Source: an uncultured Porphyromonas sp.
Lineage (GTDB): Bacteria > Bacteroidota > Bacteroidia > Bacteroidales > Porphyromonadaceae
DNA: 64,000 nucleotides
Direction: 5' to 3'
Assembly: GCF_905372525.1 (NCBI RefSeq)
Contig: NZ_CAJPPN010000007.1
Location: 1-64,000, forward strand
The position numbers and the translations under genes were made by a program. Of this stretch, positions 33,177 to 41,788 are shown piece by piece; position 1 is the first letter of the stretch, and every line of letters starts with the position of its first letter. The notes beneath the pieces are model-generated. The model was not told the origin of the DNA and ran no database searches. It was given only the letters and a program-made list of their open reading frames with translations.

Positions 33177-35306
33177 ATGAAGCTAGCAAAGCATTGGATC
33201 GCAGCTGGTGCCCTGCTCTTGGCCTCCAGCTGGAGTGCCTTGGCACAGACGATCAGCTCACCCAAGGGAGGGCTACAGCTCCACTTCGCGCTGACAAACG
33301 AGGGGGTACCGACGTACCGCTTGTCCTTCGCTAATGGGGAGGAGATCATCCGACAGAGCCGCCTAGGTCTGGAGATGACTGATGGGAAGAAGTCCTTCGA
33401 TAAGGATCTGGAGGTCACGGCGACGAAGGAGTCTACCTTCGATGAGACGTGGACACCCGTATGGGGCGAAGTGAAGCAGATCCGCAACCACTATAATGAA
33501 CTCCTCGTAGAACTCAAGAAGAAGTCCAACGGCGATCCTATCGCTATCCGCTTCCGTCTCTTCGACGACGGGCTGGGCTTCCGCTACGAATTCCCCGGGG
33601 GGAAGGATCGTAACTTCTATGTGGTCAAGCGTGAGCTCTCGGAGTTCGCCATGACGGGAGACCACAAGGCACACTGGATCCCTGGCGACTACGACACCGA
33701 AGAGTACGACTACCAGCATAGTCGCCTCTCGGAGATCCGTGGACTCTTCGACAAGGCCTTTACGGAGAACTGCTCACAGAAGGCCTTCTCCAAGACGGGG
33801 GTGCAGACACCGCTGATGCTCAAGACAGACAAGGGTGTGTACATCAACCTCCACGAGGCTGCCCTCATTGACTTCCCTGCGATTAACCTCGATCTGGATG
33901 ACAAGAATATGGTCTTCCACGTAGAGCTTACCCCTGACCCTCAGGGCAATCGTGGGCACATCGAGGCTCCCTTCAACACCCCTTGGCGTACAGTTATCGT
34001 CAGCCGTGATGCTCGAGATATCCTAGCCTCCAAGCTTACTTATAACCTCAATGAGCCCTGCGCCTACGAGACCACCGACTGGATCAAGCCTATTAAGTAT
34101 GTAGGGGTCTGGTGGGAGATGATCACGGGCAAGAGCACCTGGGCCTACACCGATGACCTGCCCTATGTGAAGATCGGTAAGACCGACTACTCCAAGGTAA
34201 AGCCTAACGGCAAGCACGCAGCTAACACCCAGCACGTCAAGGAGTACATCGACTTTGCCGCCAAGCACGGCTTCGATGCTGTCCTCGTCGAGGGGTGGAA
34301 CATCGGCTGGGAAGATTGGTTTGATCACAGCAAGGATCGTGTCTTTGACTTTGTCACCCCTTACCCTGACTTCAATGTCGCCGAGCTCCGTGACTATGCC
34401 AAGAGCAAGGGCGTGAAGATCATCATGCACCACGAGACCTCCAGCTCGGTCACGAACTATGAGCGTCACATGGAGAAGGCCTACAAGTTCATGGTCGATA
34501 ACGGCTACTCCGCCGTCAAGAGTGGCTATGTGGGTAATATCATCCCTCGTGGCGAGTACCACTACGGCCAAAGCATGGTCAATCACTACCTCCACGCTGT
34601 CAAGGAGGCTGCTAAGCACAAGATCTCGGTCAATGCACACGAGGCTGTCCACATGACCGGTCTTAGCCGTACCTACCCCAACCTCATCGCACAGGAGTCG
34701 GCACGTGGACAGGAGTATCAGGCCTTCGGGGGCAACAAGCCCAACCACCTGACTGTCCTGCCCTTCACCCGCCTCATCGGTGGCCCGATGGACTATACCC
34801 CTGGTATCTTCCAGATGGACATCAGCAAGTACAACCCCGATAACAATTCCCACGTCAATACGACCATCTGTAACCAGCTCGCCTGCTACGTCACGATGTA
34901 CAGCCCGCTGCAGATGGCTGCCGACCTCCCCGAGGTGTATGAGAAGCACATGGATGCCTTCCAGTTCATCAAGGATGTCGCAGTAGACTGGGACGACACG
35001 AAGATCATCGAGGCTGAACCAGGTGAGTACATCACGATCGCTCGTAAGGCGAAGAACTCCGACAACTGGTTCGTCGGTAACGTCGCTGGCTACGAAGGTC
35101 ACAAGACGAACCTCACCCTCGACTTCCTCGACGCAGGTAAGACCTACATCGCTACGATCTACGCAGACGGCAAGAACGCTAACTACAAGACCAACCCCGA
35201 GGTGTACACCATCCGCAAGGTGAAGGTCAAGAAGGGGAGCAAGCTCAGCCTACAGTCTGCTCCTGGTGGTGGCTTCGCCATCTCCATCCTACCCGCTAGC
35301 AAGTAA
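33177..35306 (+). CDS. GH97 glycoside hydrolase (SusB-like alpha-glucosidase)
   Basis: 709 residues with a signal peptide ending LAQT. It has an N-terminal beta-sandwich, a barrel and a C-terminal sandwich as in SusB. Catalytic-region motifs are MHHETS near residue 420, NAHEAVHMTGLSRTYPN near 486 and LIAQESARGQEY near 505. The Glu in HEA is the general base typical of the inverting alpha-glucosidase subgroup, not the Asp of the retaining alpha-galactosidase subgroup. It likely acts in the periplasm on malto-oligosaccharides or related alpha-glucosides (known for the family; the substrate here is inferred). It is the first gene of a locus with susC and susD homologues. Codon use is strongly biased to AAG, CGT and CTC, suggesting high expression. 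Confidence 0.93.
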   Translation: MKLAKHWIAAGALLLASSWSALAQTISSPKGGLQLHFALTNEGVPTYRLSFANGEEIIRQSRLGLEMTDGKKSFDKDLEVTATKESTFDETWTPVWGEVKQIRNHYNELLVELKKKSNGDPIAIRFRLFDDGLGFRYEFPGGKDRNFYVVKRELSEFAMTGDHKAHWIPGDYDTEEYDYQHSRLSEIRGLFDKAFTENCSQKAFSKTGVQTPLMLKTDKGVYINLHEAALIDFPAINLDLDDKNMVFHVELTPDPQGNRGHIEAPFNTPWRTVIVSRDARDILASKLTYNLNEPCAYETTDWIKPIKYVGVWWEMITGKSTWAYTDDLPYVKIGKTDYSKVKPNGKHAANTQHVKEYIDFAAKHGFDAVLVEGWNIGWEDWFDHSKDRVFDFVTPYPDFNVAELRDYAKSKGVKIIMHHETSSSVTNYERHMEKAYKFMVDNGYSAVKSGYVGNIIPRGEYHYGQSMVNHYLHAVKEAAKHKISVNAHEAVHMTGLSRTYPNLIAQESARGQEYQAFGGNKPNHLTVLPFTRLIGGPMDYTPGIFQMDISKYNPDNNSHVNTTICNQLACYVTMYSPLQMAADLPEVYEKHMDAFQFIKDVAVDWDDTKIIEAEPGEYITIARKAKNSDNWFVGNVAGYEGHKTNLTLDFLDAGKTYIATIYADGKNANYKTNPEVYTIRKVKVKKGSKLSLQSAPGGGFAISILPASK

Positions 35307-35315
35307 ACTATAGCC

Positions 35316-35368
35316 TTGGGCTACCCCGATAGGTAGAGCATCTTGCCCGCCTTGGCTGGGTAGCCCAA
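35316..35368 (+). promoter_or_regulatory. Long-loop hairpin between GH97 and susC
   Basis: TTGGGCTACCC (35316-35326) and GGGTAGCCCAA (35358-35368) form a perfect 11 bp stem around about 31 nt. There is no T-tract, so it is more likely an mRNA-processing, stability or partial-attenuation element within the operon than a terminator. Confidence 0.5.
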
Positions 35369-35399
35369 TCCATTATTCACTATAAACAGAGTACGTAAA

Positions 35400-38390
35400 A
35401 TGAGTAAGATTTTACGCCTTATCACCCTCTGCTTTGCCCTCGTTGCCTTGGCTCTGCCTGCATGGGCTCAGGAGATCCAGGTCAAGGGTCAGGTCGTCGA
35501 TGATAAGGGAGAAGAGATCGTGGGTGCTGCTGTCAAGGTCAAGGAGACCTCGCAGGGGATCATCACGGATATTAACGGGAACTTCGTCGTTAAGGCGCCG
35601 AAGAATGGCCACCTTATCATCTCCTTCCTAGGTTATAACCCACAGACCATTAGCCTAGCTATCGCACAGCTTCCCCTGAAGGTTGTGCTCACCGAGAACG
35701 CTAAGTCACTCAAGGAGGTCGTCGTCGTCGGCTACGGCTCCATGCAGAAGAAGGACCTCACGGGGTCGATCAGCTCGATTAACGAGAAGAACTTCCAGAA
35801 GGGTGCTATCTCCACCGCTAGTGACCTCCTCGTCGGGAAGGTCGCTGGGGTACAGATCACCCCTGACGGCTCGCCCGGTGCTGGTGGTCGTATCCGCATC
35901 CGTGGGGGGGCTTCGCTCAATGCGAGTAACGACCCACTAATAGTCATCGATGGGGTGCCCATCGAGAATAGTGCTGTCTCGGGTGCTCCTAGCATCCTGA
36001 GCTCGCTTAACCCCCAGGACATCGCTTCCATGAACGTCCTGAAGGATGCCTCAGCTACCGCTATCTACGGCTCTCGTGCCTCCAACGGGGTCATCATGAT
36101 CACTACCAAGCGTGGTAAGGTCGGACAGAAGACTCAGATAGCTGTATCTGTACAGAACTCCCTCTCTCAGGCTGCTCGCTATGTGAACGTCCTCTCGGCT
36201 AACGAATACCGTGCCCTCATCCAGCGCATCTCTCCTTCCTCCGTCGGCAATCTAGGCTCTGCCAATACCGACTGGCAGCGTGAGATCTACCAGCTAGCCT
36301 ATGGTGGGGACTACAACCTCAGCATCAGTGGCGCCACAGGGAAGCTCCCCTATCGTGTCTCTGCGGGCTTCTACCATCAGGAGGGGGTCCTCAAGACGGA
36401 TAAGATGAACCGCTTCAGTGGGGATATTAGCCTCAACCCTCGTCTCCTAGACAACCACCTCTCCATCGACGCAAGTGTCAAGCTCTCGGCTACACACAAC
36501 CGCTTCGCTAACAAGGATGCTATCGGTGCAGCTGTACAGTTTGATCCCACCCGTCCTGTCCGTGATAACGATCCTAAGTTTGCCCCCTACGGAGGCTACT
36601 GGACACAGCTAGATGGGGGCAACCTGCATAAGCTCGCTCCTAAGAACCCTGTCGCTCTCCTAGAGCAGAAGGATGACGTCAGCGATGTCTTCCGCACCAT
36701 CAGCAACCTCAAGCTCGACTACAAGGTTCACTTCCTCCCCGATCTTAAGCTGAATATGAACCTTGGCTACGACTATGCTTCGGGTCGAGGGCATGTGATT
36801 GTCCCCGAGAACTCCTCCCTCGAGTGGCAACGCTTCACCCTCAAGACCACTGGTCAGCCCGATGTGCTCAAGAGCGGTAAGAACAATACCTACGAGCAGC
36901 AGAAGCGCAGCTTGCTCTTCGACTTCTACGCCAACTATGCCAAGGAGCTACAGAGCCTCCGCAGTCGCATAGACGTCATGGCTGGGTACTCCTACCAAGA
37001 CTGGAAGACGAACGTGCACAACATGCCTGACTACACCTACGACAAGACGATCGTCTCTAAGCCTGTCTTCGAGTACGACTACCCACAGAATACGCTGGTA
37101 TCCTTCTACGGACGTCTCAACTATAGCCTCCTAGACCGCTACCTCTTCACCGCTACGGTACGTGCCGACGGCTCTTCACGCTTCAGCAAGGAGAACCGCT
37201 GGGGGATCTTCCCCGCCCTTGCCTTCGCTTGGCGTATCAAGGAAGAGTCCTTCCTCAAGAATGTCTCTTGGATCGATGACCTCAAGCTACGTCTAGGCTA
37301 CGGCGTCACGGGGCAGCAGGACGGTATCGGGAACTACAACTACCTCGCCTTCTACTCCCTCAGCACCAACACCAACCGCTATCAGCTAGGCAATACCTTC
37401 TACAACATGATGCGTCCTATTGCCTATGATGAGAACATCCACTGGGAGCAGACCGCTACCTACAACGTCGGGCTAGACTATTCCTTCATCAAGGGACGTC
37501 TCTCCGGTACTCTGGACTTCTACGAGAAGCATACGACCGACCTGCTCAACGAGATCCCAACGCCTGCAGGGGCCAACTTCTCGAACCGTATCCTCACCAA
37601 CGTCGGTAACATTACCAGTAAGGGCTTTGAGCTCGCTATCAGTGCTACTCCTGTACAGACAGACCGTCTGACCTGGGATGTAAGCTATAATATTAGCTCC
37701 AATAGCACGCGTATCACCAAGCTCAATGCTGTCGATGTCCCCGGCTACCAGGGCGTACCTACCGGTGGTGTCACTGGGGGGACGGGGACCACGGTGCAGA
37801 TCCACTCCGTAGGCTATGCTCCTGGCACCTTCTTCGTCTACAAGCAGAAGTACGACGCTGCGGGCAAGCCTCTGGAAGGACAGTACGAAGACCTCAACAA
37901 GGATGGTGTCATCAACGAACAGGACAAGTATCGTGCGCATAACCCCGAGCCTAAGGTACTCATGGGGCTATCTACCACGCTGACCTTCGACCGCTGGAGC
38001 CTATCGACCTCCCTACGTGCTAGCCTAGGTAACTACATCTACGACAATGTATCTTCCCTCATGGCTACCCATCAGGCAGTGCTGAACTCTGGGGGGTACT
38101 TCCGTAACACGACCCCTGAGATCAACAAGTCGAACTTCCAGAACAACAACGACAAGCAGTTCATCTCCGACTACTACCTCCACAAGGCTTCCTTCCTGAA
38201 GATGGATAACCTTACCCTCGGCTATGACTTCGGTCGTATCCTCGGCAAGGCGTCGCTGAGGGCTTCGGCTACGGTGCAGAATGTCTTCTCCCTCTCCCCC
38301 TACAAGGGGCTAGATCCAGAGCGAGCTATTGACTTCAGCCTCTATCCCATCCCTCGCACCTATTCACTCAATCTCTCCCTCACTCTCTAA
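35400..38390 (+). CDS. SusC-like TonB-dependent outer-membrane transporter
   Basis: 996 residues. The signal peptide ends PAWAQE. Next come a carboxypeptidase-regulatory-like domain (residues about 24-105; VKGQVVDDKGEEIVGAAVKV), a TonB-box-like ending (LKEVVVVGYGSMQKKD), a SusC plug (about 115-235; VIDGVPIENS, VLKDASATAIYGSRASNGVI) and a 22-strand barrel. In the Sus system it imports oligosaccharides together with the SusD lipoprotein, powered by TonB. The immediate neighbours are a GH97 enzyme upstream and susD 13 bp downstream, giving a three-gene core polysaccharide utilisation locus. No SusR, ECF-sigma or hybrid two-component regulator is seen in the window. Confidence 0.95.
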   Translation: MSKILRLITLCFALVALALPAWAQEIQVKGQVVDDKGEEIVGAAVKVKETSQGIITDINGNFVVKAPKNGHLIISFLGYNPQTISLAIAQLPLKVVLTENAKSLKEVVVVGYGSMQKKDLTGSISSINEKNFQKGAISTASDLLVGKVAGVQITPDGSPGAGGRIRIRGGASLNASNDPLIVIDGVPIENSAVSGAPSILSSLNPQDIASMNVLKDASATAIYGSRASNGVIMITTKRGKVGQKTQIAVSVQNSLSQAARYVNVLSANEYRALIQRISPSSVGNLGSANTDWQREIYQLAYGGDYNLSISGATGKLPYRVSAGFYHQEGVLKTDKMNRFSGDISLNPRLLDNHLSIDASVKLSATHNRFANKDAIGAAVQFDPTRPVRDNDPKFAPYGGYWTQLDGGNLHKLAPKNPVALLEQKDDVSDVFRTISNLKLDYKVHFLPDLKLNMNLGYDYASGRGHVIVPENSSLEWQRFTLKTTGQPDVLKSGKNNTYEQQKRSLLFDFYANYAKELQSLRSRIDVMAGYSYQDWKTNVHNMPDYTYDKTIVSKPVFEYDYPQNTLVSFYGRLNYSLLDRYLFTATVRADGSSRFSKENRWGIFPALAFAWRIKEESFLKNVSWIDDLKLRLGYGVTGQQDGIGNYNYLAFYSLSTNTNRYQLGNTFYNMMRPIAYDENIHWEQTATYNVGLDYSFIKGRLSGTLDFYEKHTTDLLNEIPTPAGANFSNRILTNVGNITSKGFELAISATPVQTDRLTWDVSYNISSNSTRITKLNAVDVPGYQGVPTGGVTGGTGTTVQIHSVGYAPGTFFVYKQKYDAAGKPLEGQYEDLNKDGVINEQDKYRAHNPEPKVLMGLSTTLTFDRWSLSTSLRASLGNYIYDNVSSLMATHQAVLNSGGYFRNTTPEINKSNFQNNNDKQFISDYYLHKASFLKMDNLTLGYDFGRILGKASLRASATVQNVFSLSPYKGLDPERAIDFSLYPIPRTYSLNLSLTL

Positions 38391-38403
38391 CCCCTAGCTC
38401 ATC

Positions 38404-39984
38404 ATGAGTATGAATAAGAAGATGCTCCGAGGTACACTTACCCTCGGGCTCCTAGGAGTACTAGGACTTAGCTCCTGCACGAAGGACTTAGACCGCTTCC
38501 CCACCAACGGGGATACCGCCCCACGTGTCTACGGCTCTCCAGAGAAGACCCTTCAGGCCTTCGCCAAGGTTTATGGTGCTTTTGCCCTCACTGGGAATGG
38601 GGGGGATAATAAGAAAGATAGTAATGGTGCTGATATTGAAGGTATAGATGAGGGGACGAGTGACTTCCTTCGTGGTCTCTTCAACCTCCAGGAGCTACCC
38701 ACCGAGAGCGGTATATGCGCCTGGGGGGATGGCGGTGTGCCTGACCTGCATGCGATCTCTTGGTCGGCCTCGAACCCTATTATCAGAGGCTTCTACTATC
38801 GCTCGATCTATCAGATCAAGCTCGCCTCAGAGTTCCTCAAGAACACTGCCGACAAGTCCAGTGACGCTACGATCAAGACCTACCGTGCCGAGGCTCGCTT
38901 CCTGCGTGCCTATCAGTACTGGGTGCTGATGGATCTCTTTGGTAATCCTCCCTTCATCGACGAATCGACTCCTACGGGGAAGGTCTACCCTCGCCAGATC
39001 TCACGCTCCGAGCTATTCAGCTACGTAGAGAGCGAGCTGAAGGCGATCGAGAGTGACCTCATGGAGCCTAAGGCTAACGAGTATGGTCGTGCAGACAAGG
39101 CTGCGGCCTGGGCACTGCTCTCCCGCCTCTACCTCAATGCCGAGGTCTACACGGGCACTGAGCGGTATGCTGATGCAGCTACCTATGCCGAGCGAGTCAT
39201 CGCCTCGAACAAGTACTCCCTGCACCCCAAGTACGAGAACCTCTTCCTCGCAGACAACAACCTGAACAACCCCGAGACGCTCCTCTCCATCAACTACGAT
39301 GGGACGAACTCGCAGAACTGGGGGGGGATGACCTTCCTCGTCAATAGCTCTACCTCGGCAGATGCCAAGGCGGCTACGGGTAAGAATATGGGCGTCGGTG
39401 GCGGCTGGGCTGGTAATCGTGCCACCAAGGCCCTCCTGGATCTCTTTGGCTCGAATGCCACCACGGATACTCGCTGTCTGATGAATGCCACTACGCCAGT
39501 GATCACGGACGTCAAGACCTTCACCCAGGGGGTCTACGTCTATAAGTTCCGCAATGTCACCAGCGCCGGTGCCAACGGTAGCAATAGTGACCACTGCGAC
39601 ACGGACTTCCCGCTCTTCCGTCTCTCGGAGCTGTATCTCAACTATGCTGAGGCTGCTATCCGTGGCAAGGCAGATGCTACAAAGGGACTCCAGTACCTCA
39701 ACCTCGTCCGCACCCGTGCCTATGGCAACGCTACGGGCAACTACTCCGCTCTACCTAGCCTAGATGAGCTACTCAATGAGCGTGGCCGTGAGTTCTACTG
39801 GGAGGCGCAGCGCCGTACCGATCTGATCCGCTTCGGCAAGTTCACCTCTGCGACCTACCTCTGGCCGTGGAAGGGGGATGTCGCTGCTGGTAAGGGCCTC
39901 GAAGCCTATCGCACCCTCTATCCGATCCCCTCGGATGACCTGCAGGCTAACCCAGAGAAGCTCCGTCAGAACCCCGGCTACTAG
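38404..39984 (+). CDS. SusD/RagB family glycan-binding lipoprotein
   Basis: 526 residues. The lipoprotein signal ends in LSSC with Cys25. A second ATG at 38410 (MNKKMLRG) could be the true start. The SusD fold is supported by the TPR-like helices (RAEARFLRAYQYWVLMDLFG, WALLSRLYLNAEVY), LSELYLNYAEA, and the C-terminal LNERGREFYWEAQRRTDLIR and YPIPSDDLQANPEKLRQNPGY. It captures glycan at the surface and forms the lid of SusC. It starts 13 bp after susC and ends the operon at a strong terminator. Confidence 0.94.
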   Translation: MSMNKKMLRGTLTLGLLGVLGLSSCTKDLDRFPTNGDTAPRVYGSPEKTLQAFAKVYGAFALTGNGGDNKKDSNGADIEGIDEGTSDFLRGLFNLQELPTESGICAWGDGGVPDLHAISWSASNPIIRGFYYRSIYQIKLASEFLKNTADKSSDATIKTYRAEARFLRAYQYWVLMDLFGNPPFIDESTPTGKVYPRQISRSELFSYVESELKAIESDLMEPKANEYGRADKAAAWALLSRLYLNAEVYTGTERYADAATYAERVIASNKYSLHPKYENLFLADNNLNNPETLLSINYDGTNSQNWGGMTFLVNSSTSADAKAATGKNMGVGGGWAGNRATKALLDLFGSNATTDTRCLMNATTPVITDVKTFTQGVYVYKFRNVTSAGANGSNSDHCDTDFPLFRLSELYLNYAEAAIRGKADATKGLQYLNLVRTRAYGNATGNYSALPSLDELLNERGREFYWEAQRRTDLIRFGKFTSATYLWPWKGDVAAGKGLEAYRTLYPIPSDDLQANPEKLRQNPGY

Positions 39985-40007
39985 CCCTCATTCATCCCTC
40001 TAAATAG

Positions 40008-40054
40008 CTTATCGCCCCTACCATCCTCGTGATGGTAGGGGCGATAAGTCTTTT
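40008..40054. terminator. Terminator after susD
   Basis: CTTATCGCCCCTACCATC (40008-40025) and GATGGTAGGGGCGATAAG (40031-40048) are perfect 18 bp arms followed by TCTTTT. The convergent fmt gene ends at 40121 and may use it from the other side. Confidence 0.93.
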
Positions 40055-40120
40055 CATGCCCTCGTGTCGTACCGTACGGGCGGGGTAGCCCGCTATCGTG
40101 GCAGGTAGGCAGTGTGTGCT

Positions 40121-41071
40121 TTAGCGCAGTCCGTTGAGGTAGGCTGCGGCGGGCATAGCCTTCTTGCCAGGGGGCTGTAGCGTCTTGATCTCGAGGAGTC
40201 CATCGAGGGTCGCCACAGCGAGCCTTCCCTTGGGGAGCAGTACGAGGGTACCAGCGGGTGGTGCTGGTGTCCCCTCGGGATAGGGTAGGGGGGCACTCTC
40301 TAGGATCTTGAAGGCGGTGGGGGGATGCCCCTCGAAGGTAAGCGTTGCCCAAGCAGCTGGGTAGGGGCTAAGGCCTCGAATCTGATTGTGCAGGGCATTC
40401 GTCGGACGATCCCAGTGAAGCTCGGTATTCTCCTTCGTGAGCTTGGGGGCAGGAGTAGGGGCTTCGTCTACGGAGCTCTGCGAGATGCCCTCGGGCTCTT
40501 TGTCCTGTAGGAAGAGGTCCACGGTCTTCACTAGGGTCTCTGCGCCTACGTGCATGAGGGTGTCGTGGATCTTACCCACGTTGTCCTCGGGTGCTATGGG
40601 GAGACGAGCCTGCAGTAGGAGGTCACCCGTGTCAAGCTCGTGACGGAGGCGGAAGGTCGTGACTCCCGTCTCCTGATCCCCGTTGATAATCGCCCAGTGG
40701 ATGGGGGCTGCCCCACGGTAGCGGGGCAGGAGCGAGCCATGTAGGTTGATCGTACCGAAGCGAGGTAGGCTCCAGACGATCTCGGGGAGCATTCGGAAGG
40801 CCACCACTACCCCGAGGTCGGGGGCGAGCTCACGTAGGCGTTGGATGAAGGCTTCGTCACGCAGACGCTCGGGCTGTAGTACCTCCAGACCTACCTCTCG
40901 AGCGTAGGTCTTGATGCTACTCTCCCGGAGCTTATGTCCCCGTCCTGCGGGCTTGTCGGGCATAGTGACGACGGCCACGACGTTGTAGCCCTGCTCGACG
41001 AGGGCTTGGAGGGAGGGCAGGGCGAAGTCTGCCGTAGCAAGGTATAGGATGCGAAGTAGTTCTTTATTCAT
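40121..41071 (-). CDS. fmt: Methionyl-tRNA formyltransferase
   Basis: 316 residues. The formyltransferase domain shows TINLHGSLLPRYRGAAPIHW, which contains the catalytic Asn and His, and the Asp in HELDTGDLLL. The tRNA-discrimination loop VTMPDKPAGRGHKL and the C-terminal OB-like domain (RGLSPYPAAWATL) are typical. It formylates the initiator Met-tRNA for translation initiation. It is transcribed alone here, from a -7 box at 41102. Confidence 0.96.
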   Translation of the reverse strand: MNKELLRILYLATADFALPSLQALVEQGYNVVAVVTMPDKPAGRGHKLRESSIKTYAREVGLEVLQPERLRDEAFIQRLRELAPDLGVVVAFRMLPEIVWSLPRFGTINLHGSLLPRYRGAAPIHWAIINGDQETGVTTFRLRHELDTGDLLLQARLPIAPEDNVGKIHDTLMHVGAETLVKTVDLFLQDKEPEGISQSSVDEAPTPAPKLTKENTELHWDRPTNALHNQIRGLSPYPAAWATLTFEGHPPTAFKILESAPLPYPEGTPAPPAGTLVLLPKGRLAVATLDGLLEIKTLQPPGKKAMPAAAYLNGLR

Positions 41072-41101
41072 CTAGTCAATAAAATGTCTATATGGGTCTA
41101 G

Positions 41102-41109
41102 CAAAGGTA
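41102..41109 (-). promoter_or_regulatory. -7 promoter box for fmt
   Basis: The complement of 41102-41109 is TACCTTTG, 31 bp upstream of the fmt start. No TTG was found at the expected -33 distance. Confidence 0.45.
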
Positions 41110-41271
41110 CTAAGAAGCAGGCAGAGTACCACCTCTACCAGCAGGTGTTGCAGGACCAACACATGGAATGACTATAGTGCGAGGATAGAGTAGTCGAGGA
41201 GCATATACCCAGGATAGAAGCATCTGCATACTAAGTATATAAGCCCCCATTGTGTACCTGCTACTTAGGAG

Positions 41272-41305
41272 GAGCGAGTATACACGTGTGTACACTACCT
41301 CGCTC
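41272..41305. repeat. Single GTGTACAC-type palindrome with extended arms
   Basis: GAGCGAG and CTCGCTC flank TATACACGTGTGTACAC. The core matches the units of the 54.4 and 63.8 kb arrays. The 41072-41788 gap holds this site, the copy C element and no supported gene. It lies between fmt and priA, both on the minus strand. Confidence 0.65.
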
Positions 41306-41518
41306 TAAGTATATCCTCGGTAGTGCTCTCGTGCATGTGTCCCTCGGGGGCTAACGCCTAGGTACTCTAGGAATACGGCTAAGGCTCCCGGATATGAACT
41401 AATATCCCCAAAGAGCCAGAGACTGGAGTGTACGAAAGAGATCAAGCCTCGCCCCTAGCTAGCGTGGGGAGAGGGACTGAATGGGGATCCCCTTAGCTCT
41501 GTACCCCTCCTGCAACAT

Positions 41519-41663
41519 GCTCTGTATCAGTCCTACCGAGAGGACAAAAACGAACATACCTAGAGCCCTCCTGCGCTCTAGGTAAGAACGCCCTCGTCAC
41601 CTTACATAGGTGACGAGGGCGTTCATTATAGGAGCGTAAGAGGGCTCTCGGTATGTTCGTTTT
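41519..41663. repeat. Nested palindromic intergenic element, copy C (most complete)
   Basis: After the shared leader (CTCTGTATCAG, GAGAGGACAAAAACG), outer arms at 41547-41570 and 41640-41663 are 24 bp with one mismatch. They enclose a small CTAGAGC/GCTCTAG hairpin and a central hairpin with perfect 16 bp arms (41587-41602 and 41608-41623) built on TCACCTTACATAGGTGA. GTTCATTATAGGAGCG follows, as in copy A. The whole forms a cross-shaped fold about 117 bp long. No ORF is contained. Confidence 0.83.
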
Positions 41664-41788
41664 GGGGATGGTATAATGCGCTCAATAGCCGAGGCCTAAT
41701 GGCTCGGATAAGGTCTATGTATCCGTGGGGGGGGCGGGAGTGGCGAAGAGCCTTTAGCCCGACACTTCCCCGCTTCTAGAGCCTCCCG

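Noticed and set aside
34023..35102. 359-codon open frame on the minus strand
   Set aside because: It lies antisense inside the well-supported GH97 gene and reflects strong codon bias there. No promoter or family resemblance was seen.
39013..39594. 193-codon minus-strand frame
   Set aside because: It is antisense within the susD homologue, and its composition mirrors that gene.
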